DNA from: Seiridium cupressi
Lineage: Eukaryota > Ascomycota > Sordariomycetes > Amphisphaeriales > Sporocadaceae
DNA length: 64,000 nucleotides
Direction: 5' to 3'
Assembly: GCA_036674765.1 (NCBI GenBank)
Contig: JARVKI010000101.1
Location: 84,552-148,551 of the forward strand
Shown: positions 55,743 to 64,000 of the stretch, in pieces
Position numbering within the stretch: position 1 is the stretch's first letter
Layout: each line of letters begins with the position of its first letter
The notes under the pieces: generated by a model
The model's input: the letters and a program-made list of their open reading frames with translations, nothing else
The model's database searches: none
What the model was told of the DNA's origin: nothing
Made by a program: the position numbers and the translations under genes

Positions 55743-57245
55743 ATGCCCAGGATGTTAGCAATCTCAAAAACTAGCTGTCAGCAAGCATTTCCCGCCCAGT
55801 ACTGTGGGCAACAGGAGCCCAGAAGGAAGGGAGGTACGGAGTTGTTTTTACACTATAGAATTCACTCGTTTAGGCGTTCCATCATAAATGGGACAACCCA
55901 TCCACTTTGAAAAACATCCTCTTCGTTTTTAGACAAAGGCATCCTATCTTGTGAAACCCGATCTAGAGTGTTGAATCGCTAAAATTGAATTTTTCTTCTT
56001 TCACGCAATTTCACCGGTGGTAATAAGTGAATAAAACGGACTCATAATCTCGTACTATTAGAATGCACCAATTCTTGTTGTTATGGCTGATAGTAGAAGG
56101 CGAAAACCATCCCCGTCTTGGTGGCAGGCTCAATATGTGGCAAAGCGCTAGTTCTTCAAGTCATTCACTAGCCAAAGTGTCTCTCCAAGCGTATCGCACG
56201 GTGCACATGATTGCTTAATAGTAAGATCAAGAGTAACATCACGCTAATTGATCGGAACATCCGTGGTTCTCTAATCATAGCACTCTCTTCTGCAGAATCA
56301 AAAGCTTCACTCTTAAGCGAAAACAGTTTACAGTGTCATGGTATCTGTCAAGGAAGTACGTTCTTTTACACAAGAAAAGAAGCAGAAAGTGATTGACTAA
56401 GCTATACTCATTCGGGAGGAGAGGATTTCTCCGGGGTGGTCACGTCTATGACGCGGGTTAGGCACTCTACGGGTGCTTCGGTAGGATTATACGTACATAC
56501 GGCACGAACATAGGGCGATAAGCCGTGACGCAGTAATATCACTGTAATCATTTGTATCACGTTATATCCTATTTTGAGTTACGATTTTGAAAGTTATACG
56601 GTGAGACGCCGACTGCTGGACATACGAAATCAGCAGCAAGCTTACATGGATCCGATCTCTGCGCCTCCACCACGGCTTGCCTCATGTACCAGTACATGCC
56701 TAGGAGGTGAAAAGCCAAGATACCCAATTGAAAATGATCAGTTCTTGCCAGAGAAGGATTTTTCATCTTCACGTTAATATTGTGGCGCTGTAATGATCGT
56801 CGTTACAGGAGCCAAACCACTAATACTATCGCCGTGAGAGCATCATAAAAATAGATTATCATTAAGTCCTATACAACAGGCTCTAAGATAGGATAGTACG
56901 TCAACTCTTGATCGAAAAGACGGTGACATCAGACACGAAGCACTGGAAAAAGCTCCAACTTGGCTCCTACACTTCGATGATCGACGCTACAGCCTCTCTA
57001 TTGAAGTCGTAAAGACATATGACCGAGAAACAGGGGCCTATCGACACGTACAAGGGTAAGTATCGACAATATTGAAGCGGGAGAACAGACTGGCGCGGCT
57101 ATAAAGCAGTCTCGTAGTCTCGTTGAAGTTTCCTCAGCCATGAAATTTTCATTTACCAATTGCCACAAACATTCTCATTTTCAAACCTTCCAGATACCAA
57201 AACAACTCCAAGTCATTTAATCTAGTTGAAGTACTGCTAGACACT
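55743..57245. other. Intergenic region between family members 2 and 3
   Basis: 1.5 kb, AT-rich, short frames on both strands without support. Confidence 0.4.
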
Positions 57246-57874
57246 ATGTATTACATAGCCCTGCGAAGATTCTCCATGCTTTTGCTGGTTTGTATTCCCG
57301 AGTTCAAGTCCTTTCATTCCATAGCTGATCCGAAACTCAGGCTGGGATTGCCTTTGGGGATGCTGTTAAGTCTACAGACCGTTACATCGCCGGGGCGTTC
57401 GATACAGTGTCTGGTGGCATGGTGAGAGACATCTATGGCGGGAAGCAAGTGGGAGAGGATGGTGTGCTCCGCAGTTTTGCCAACAATGGAACTGTGATCG
57501 ACTATCACCAGCTCGACCCCGAACAGGTCGAGGAGTTCGCGCAAGACCAGCTGATCCAGTGGAAGGCTAGCGGTCAAGAGGTACCAGAGTCCGTCGTCAA
57601 GCTCGCTCAACCGCCCTATCCTGATGGCCGATTGGTGGTCAGCGTGGATGACCTGCTTCACCCAGCCGAGAAGCCTGAGTTCCCGCCCAAGTCGGAAATC
57701 AGCAAAGGAACGAGCACCTCTCCTGCTGATCCAACCCGCATTATCGAGCGTCAGCCCTTGCAATGCGTCGGGCAGCCTTGCCAGGCTGTTGCTACATGTG
57801 TTAACAACTTCATTACCAGATGCTCAGAATGCTATTTTCCTCGTGGCCCACCTAACGGTCAGTGCCGAACCTAG
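57246..57874 (+). CDS. Member 3 of the small protein family: secreted, six-cysteine C-terminus
   Basis: Exons are 57246-57287 and 57341-57874 (53-bp intron, phase 0), 191 residues. Signal peptide MYYIALRRFSMLLLAGIAFG. The core VGEDGVLRSFANNGTVIDYH, then LDPEQVEEFAQDQL, and QPPYPDGRLVVSVDDLLHP are close to member 2. The C-terminus repeats the framework C-x4-C-x5-C-x7-C-x2-C-x10-C (CVGQPC ... CSECYFPRGPP). The second-exon frame starts as an ORF at 57407 without its signal exon, so automated calls may shorten it. It is the last gene before the telomeric AT-rich tract, about 6 kb from the telomere. Confidence 0.8.
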
Positions 57875-58250
57875 ATGGTATATCGTGTAGAACATTGGAA
57901 TGGGTCTCACTCCATTTTATTTGTTTTCCTCGTTTGGTGGATGATAAGGAACACAACTAGTCTGGCAATCCTGGGCGAAAGCGGGTCATATGTGCTGTTG
58001 GTGGACACATTGTATTAAGGACGGTCTTTATTTTAGTTTAGTTTGCAATCAGCTGAGCAGAGGTCCAGGTTATTTAAACACTCATTCTAACCAGCTATAC
58101 GGCATCGAACTCTAGTAGAGTATAATGGATTTGCCCGCCAAAAGAAAGTGACAAGGATGACGGCAGGGGGTAGAGTGTAATGGTTTAAGTACCCGAGTAG
58201 AGTATATTACTTTCCCGTGCGAAAATCGAGCCGTTTAGACCGTAATAAAG
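57875..58250. other. Transition from gene-bearing to AT-rich subtelomeric DNA
   Basis: Composition drops to strongly AT-rich at about 58200-58250; no gene. Confidence 0.5.
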
Positions 58251-58549
58251 TAAATCTAGCCTCGCGCATTTATAAAAACTAATTTTAAGCTTATTAAGTA
58301 ACGGGAAGGCCGTAATACGCGGGTTTAAAGTTATAGTTTTATATTTTTAATAAGGGGACGATTTTATAATATAAACGTATACGTCGCTAATAAAATTTTA
58401 AAGCGTTAAACCGCCTTAGGTTTAAAGTTAAAAGCGCGATAAAAGTTAATATTAAAATATATAAGTTATAAATATAATAAATTAGGTTAATTTAAATCCT
58501 TAAGTTTAATAATCGTTAAAGAATTTAATTAAATCTTTATTTAAAGTAT

Positions 58550-58606
58550 AATTAGTTAATTAATTAGCTAACTAGTTAATTAATTAGTTAATTAATTAGC
58601 TAAATT
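58550..58606. repeat. TTAATTAATTAG short tandem/palindromic repeat
   Basis: Repeated TTAATTAATTAG/CTAACTAG units, each self-complementary, inside the AT-rich tract. Confidence 0.6.
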
Positions 58607-58672
58607 TATAAAAAAAATAATATATTTAAAAACAGAAATAATACGATAAATTCGTTTAAATAAACAGTTTTA

Positions 58673-58703
58673 TAAATAAATAAATAAATAAATAAAATAA
58701 TTT
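58673..58703. repeat. (AAAT)n microsatellite
   Basis: About seven AAAT units in the AT-rich tract. Confidence 0.7.
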
Positions 58704-61700
58704 TATAATAATTTTATTATATTATTTTTTTATTTTTTTATTTATTTAATTAATTTATTTATTATAAAAATGTCCGATATTAATTTATTTATATAACTTT
58801 TAACGTATTAAATCGTAATATATATATAATATTAATATATATATATAACCGATAAAGTTATTAATTATTTACGAAATAACTATAATATAATTAAAGTTAA
58901 AGTAATTTAAATTATAAAAATTATATAAATATTATTAAAAATTTATAAAGATTAATTTAAATTACGTAAATTTATATTTTTTAACGCGGAAATTTTAAAA
59001 ATCCCATTATTATAATTAATTTAAATAAATAAATTAATATATATAAAATATTTATTTATATATTATATTTTAAATAAAATATAAGATTATTACCGTAAAT
59101 AATATTAATAAATTAATTTATAAAATAAAAGGGGAATTTAACTTAAAAGTTATATTATAATATTATAAAAAATCGATATATAATACTAGTAGTTTTTTAA
59201 AAATCGATAGGCTAGCGGTTAATTTAAAATTAACCGGCGGCCGGGGATAATTATAACCGACCGATTTATAATATTATAAATACCCCGCGAAACCGTAATT
59301 TAAATAATAATGCGTAAAAGCGAGTAAAAGATTTAATAATTACGACGGGTTAAAAGAAATATTATTAAAATGCCGGACGATTAATTAAAATCGAATTTAT
59401 AATTATAACGTACGGGATAAACCGTTTATTTATAAAAGTTAAGCCGTTTTTAATTAATTAAATTATTATAACCTATTTAAAATAATAAGTTTATATTATA
59501 ATAAATATAATAAAGTTTTTAATAGGCGGCGAGTTAAAGGCGGGTATAATCGACGCGGTTTAAAATCGGTATATCTATATTATTTAAAACAAACCGTAAA
59601 AACGGTGACGCCCGGTTAAATAAACCGTTTAATAATAAAATAAAAAATTAAATATAATATCGGTATAACGAAGTAATAAAAAGGGTGATTTATTACGTTT
59701 AACGGTTCGAAAAGTAAAAGGACGCGGACCGGCCGCTATATAAAATAACGACGTAATAAAGAGAATTATAAGATATATTTTCCGACCGCGCCTAAAAAAT
59801 AACGGAAAAAAATAACTTAATAAAAAAGGAAAAAGCCAGGTTAAATAAAACGTATATAAACGTTATTATTAGGTTTATAAATTACGAAATTAAAATAATA
59901 AAATATAATAATATATTAATTAACGCGTTAATTATAATAAATTTAATATTAAACGGTAGTTAATATTTATTATTAAAATATATACGCAACTTTTTAGTAA
60001 TTATAAAAATAATATATATTTTTATAATTATATAAGCGGTATATAAATACGATAAAGAAATGGCTAAATTAAAACGCGGCGGGTTAAACGAAAATAAAGT
60101 ATATAATTAATATAACAGGTTAGTTTAGCGGGTACGGTAAAAAGTATATTAATTTATAATATACTTATCGTAATAAACGTCGTTAACGCCGATAAAATAA
60201 ATATATAATATTAAAATATATAAAATAATAATTTAAAATATTAATAAGGCGGACGGTAACGTAATATAAAATAAAACGCGTATTACGTATAAAAAAATCC
60301 AGTTTATTATATTAAAGTTATGCGATATAATATACGGGATCGTAGCGGAGGCGCGGGAGAATATGCGGAGGTTATTAATAATACTTAAGGAGGAGGACGG
60401 TGTAGGCGGGGGATTCCCGGCGATCGATTAGGAGCGTTTATAAGACGATTATAACGACGGTACGAAAAGGTACGGATTTTTGCACGATTACCGGAACCGG
60501 TGGCCGGTGGACGGAAAGCGATAGTTAATAAAAAGGATTATATAAAAGCCGGCGTAGTAATAAACGTAGTTAATTAAGCCCAGGTCAAAATTCCTATTCC
60601 GGGCTAAATAAATATAATAGTATAATAAATAAGTAAACGAGTTATAAAAGTAAATATTAATATTAATATATATTATTAATAAATAATTAATATAAAGGAT
60701 AAAGATTTTAAAGTTATAATTTATAAATATAAAAAGCGGTAATATTTATAATATATATATATATAATAAAATAATTAGTTTTATAATATTATATTATAAA
60801 AATATTTATATATTAAAACGATCGAAAACGATTTTATAATATATATTATAAAAGGTTAAATCGTTATTAATATAATATTTATAATTAATATTATTATTTT
60901 AATAATAAATATCGGGTTAAAATAAAGAAATAAAGGGTAATATATTTTTATAAGTTAAAAAAGTAGTATAACTATGCGAAAAGGCCCGATCAGCATTGAA
61001 AAATAACGACGGCGACGAGGAGGGTATAAAAAGTAAAAAAGAAAATATAAAAAATAATAATAAAGTTTAAATTAAAAATGCGATTATAGTTTCCGGGTAT
61101 AATAAATAAAATACGGCTAAAATAAACGGCGTATAAAAATCCGAATAATTATAACGTTAATTATAATAATATTCGAAATAATTTATAAATATATCGGTCG
61201 ATATTATTTTATAACGGAATATAACGGTAATTATTAACCGGTGGTATTTAAAAGGTATTTTTAAAAAGAACGAGTTTAATAAAAATAATAAAAAAAACGA
61301 TATAACGGGGTATAATAATGAAAAAAAAAAAGGCGGATATTACCGTAATAATAACGGCGGCGTAAATAAGTTATATAAAGTATACGTAAAGGAATATATA
61401 TAATATTAAAATAAAATAAAGCGAATTTAGTATAGAAAGTAAATGGGATAAATTCCGATAATATAACGTTTATTAATACTGGTTTTTAAAGTTAACGGAT
61501 TGTAAAGAGGATAAAATACAATTAAGAAAGCGAAAGTAAAAAGCGTAAGAGGTAACGGTAAAAAAAGTATAAAAACAACGGTTTAAAAGGTTATAATAAA
61601 TTAATATTTACGGTTAATTATAATAAATAATCGGGTTTAAAGCGTTATTTTAAAAGCGTTAAAAATAAATAATATAAACGATATTTTAAAAGATAACGCC

Positions 61701-63870
61701 GGTAATATAAATTATAAATATAAAAAAAGGTAAAAGTTTATCGTTTATATTATTAACGTATTATATAAAGGATTAAAGGGTAATAATCGTAATAATACCG
61801 ATAATAACGTTATAAAAAGATTTAATATATTATTATAAAAAAAACGGGATTAATATATATATATAATTGTTATAAAGGACGAATTACGCCGGGTCGATCG
61901 TATTAATAACGTTAGAGTCGGCTAGTATAAAAGCGTTTTAAAGGTTTATTAACCGATTATAAATACGGTAATAATTAAACTAAGTAATAATAAATAAGTA
62001 TTATATAATATTAAATGCAAGCGACGGATTCCGGCCGGATTTACGGGTATTAAAGCGTATTATAATAAAATAAAAGGTGTAAATAATATTATTAACGGCG
62101 ATAATACCGTTAAAAGAGGAGGCGAGGTTTTTCGAGGTAATAAAATTATAAACGGACCGAATAAAAACGTTTTAAATAATAATAACGCGGAAAAATATCC
62201 GATATTAAATATAATATATATATATTAAAGCGGAAAAAAGCGTAAAATAAACCGTATAAGTTAAAGTTAAAAGGATTTAAAATAAAAAGGTAATATAATT
62301 TAAATAATTATATATAAAAAGATAATATAATATACGAAAAAGATTAAAATATTATTAAATTGCTTAATATATTATTTTAAAATAATGGATAATTAAAGTA
62401 AATAAAAAATAATATAAAATTAGATTTAAAACGAAGGAGTAATTATTATAACGAATGCGTTAAGAGTCGGGTTAAATATAACGGACGTATAAGCGGTAAT
62501 CCACGCCGGGAGTCCGCGACGGTTATAAAATTACGCGCAAGAAAGCGGGCGAAAAAAACAGGACGGGTAAGTTAATAAAGCGGTAATAATTTGTTTAAAA
62601 GTAACGGAAAAGGTGGCGGCGGTAAAAGGAAAATATAAAAAAAAAAATCGAAAAAAGCGGGTTTTTAATATTAAAAAGGGAGATATAATAAAATTTATAA
62701 AAGGAAATTTATACTATTAATTAATATTAAATAAAGCGATAAATAAAAGGTTAAATAAAATTAATTATAAAAAAGGGAAGGTAGAATATAATATTTATTA
62801 AATATAAAAAAACGATAAAAACGATATAAATAATAAAAAAGATAAAAATAAAACGGATAAAGTAATAAATAATAAAAAGGAAAAATATACGAAAATAAAA
62901 CGATAAATATAAAAGATAACGGGCGAAGGAAAAAGGTAAAAAAAAAAAAAATAAAGGAAAATAACGGAATTTTAAAAATTATTAAACGATTAAATAAATA
63001 AATATATAATATACCGGTTAAATAATAAAGAAAAATTCTAATATAAAATAAAGGATTATCCGGATTAAAATAAAATTAAAAATAAAGTGGAATAAATGTA
63101 AAAGGAAATAAAAAGGTAAATATAAAAGTAAATATAAAGGTAAATAAAAAAGGATAAAGTAAAAAAAGGAATAAAAAAATATAATAAATATTACGAATAT
63201 AAAATATTATAAAGTATATATAATAAATAAAAAGCGAAAAATTAAAATAAAAGACGATTTTAAAAACGGGAAAATAAACGATATTAATATAAATTATTAA
63301 TATATAAAGTAATCGCGGGATATTAAATAAAATATAAAATATAAAAAAAAGAAATAATATAAAAAAAGTTTAAAATAAAAGGATTAAAAATAAACGGGTT
63401 AATAAAAATATTACGATTAAAAAAGTAATAAATAAGAATAAAAATAAATAAAAGATATTAATTATTATATAAATTAATAAAAAAATGGGAAAAGGTTAAA
63501 AAAAATAAAAAAATAAAAATAAAAAGTTTTAAAAAATAAAAATAAAAAGTTAACAAGTTTAAAAATAAAAAAATAAAATAAAAAATATAAAATATAATAA
63601 TATTTAATATAAAGTTTAATAATAAAAATAAAATATTAAAAAAAGATAAAAAAAGGAAAATTATATATTAATTAAAATAAAAGAAGTTTAAAAGTAAAAA
63701 AATTATAAAAGTTAAGAATATAAATTATAATAAAGGTTAAAAATAAAGGTTAAAAGTATAAATTAAAATAAAAGTAAAAAAATAAAAATAATAAAAGGTA
63801 ATAATATAAACCGGGGTTATAAAAATAATAAAAAAGGTAAAATAAAATAAAAAATAAAAATAATTAAAAA

Positions 63871-63904
63871 AGGGTTAGGGTTAGGGTTAGGGTTAGGGTT
63901 AGGG

Positions 63905-63958
<54 letters not shown>

Positions 63959-64000
63959 GGTTAGGGTTAGGGTTAGGGTTAGGGTTAGGGTTAGGGTTAG
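63871..64000 (+). repeat. Telomere, (TTAGGG)n
   Basis: About 130 nt of TTAGGG repeats, G-rich strand running 5' to 3' to the last base, so this is a right-hand chromosome end. Two units are TTTAGGG variants (63923-63929 and 63936-63942); the rest are perfect. Confidence 0.97.

Larger units (their letters stand above)
58250..63870. repeat. RIP-degraded, gene-free subtelomeric AT-rich tract
   Basis: 5.6 kb with no coding frame. CpG persists in scattered islands (for example 60330-60600, and GC-rich runs near 59240) while CpA and TpG are rare, as after RIP. From about 61000 onward the + strand becomes purine-rich, and from 63000 it is almost without C. Sources may be degenerated subtelomeric elements such as transposons or telomere-linked genes, but nothing can be identified by reading. 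Confidence 0.8.

Noticed and set aside
58250..63870. A telomere-linked helicase gene in the terminal AT-rich tract
   Set aside because: Such genes are common at fungal chromosome ends, but no helicase motif can be read in any frame here.

Overview
The window is the right-hand end of a chromosome of a filamentous ascomycete (Pezizomycotina; a sordariomycete is my best guess, but the sequence alone does not prove it). The evidence is a terminal (TTAGGG)n tract running to base 64000, genes with many short introns (about 50-80 bp, GT..AG), a complete fungal quinate-utilisation (QUT/qa) gene set with its activator and repressor, and long AT-rich tracts with the CpA/TpG depletion left by repeat-induced point mutation (RIP).

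Layout. (1) 1-1876: 5' part of a UapA/UapC-type purine permease, cut by the window edge. (2) 3028-18785: the whole quinate cluster: activator qutA (-), repressor qutR (+), dehydroshikimate dehydratase qutC (+), quinate permease qutD (-), quinate/shikimate dehydrogenase qutB (+), qutG (-) and catabolic 3-dehydroquinase qutE (+). Two perfect matches to the 16-bp palindromic activator-site consensus lie in the divergent qutD/qutB and qutG/qutE promoters. Two weaker matches lie upstream of qutC and between qutA and qutR. Together the genes import quinate, oxidise it to 3-dehydroquinate, dehydrate that to 3-dehydroshikimate and then to protocatechuate, under activator/repressor control. (3) 19282-38761: ordinary genes: JIP5-like WD40 protein, LaeA-like methyltransferase, secreted GH18 chitinase, MARVEL-type membrane protein, secreted glycerophosphodiesterase, sulfite oxidase, a multi-pass membrane protein with one unresolved exon junction, and an F-box/SirB1/YccV (FBXO21-like) protein.

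(4) 38762-58250: gene-poor accessory subtelomere. It holds a broken aldo-keto reductase, a cutinase, an ankyrin scrap, a WGR-domain pseudogene with a RIP-type nonsense codon, a low-complexity acidic ORF, a truncated hexose transporter running into a different membrane ORF, a six-cysteine small secreted protein, and three dispersed members of a small protein family. Two of those members are secreted and share a six-cysteine C-terminus. A 2.4-kb RIP-degraded AT-rich block (45690-48125) sits in the middle. (5) 58250-63870: 5.6 kb of AT-rich, almost ORF-free DNA, becoming purine-rich and cytosine-poor on the + strand. (6) 63871-64000: telomere.

Exon borders below were placed by hand from GT/AG sites, reading-frame continuity and expected family sequence. 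I recognised no tRNA, rRNA or CRISPR. The least explained items are the three-member small protein family near the telomere and its neighbouring six-cysteine secreted protein.
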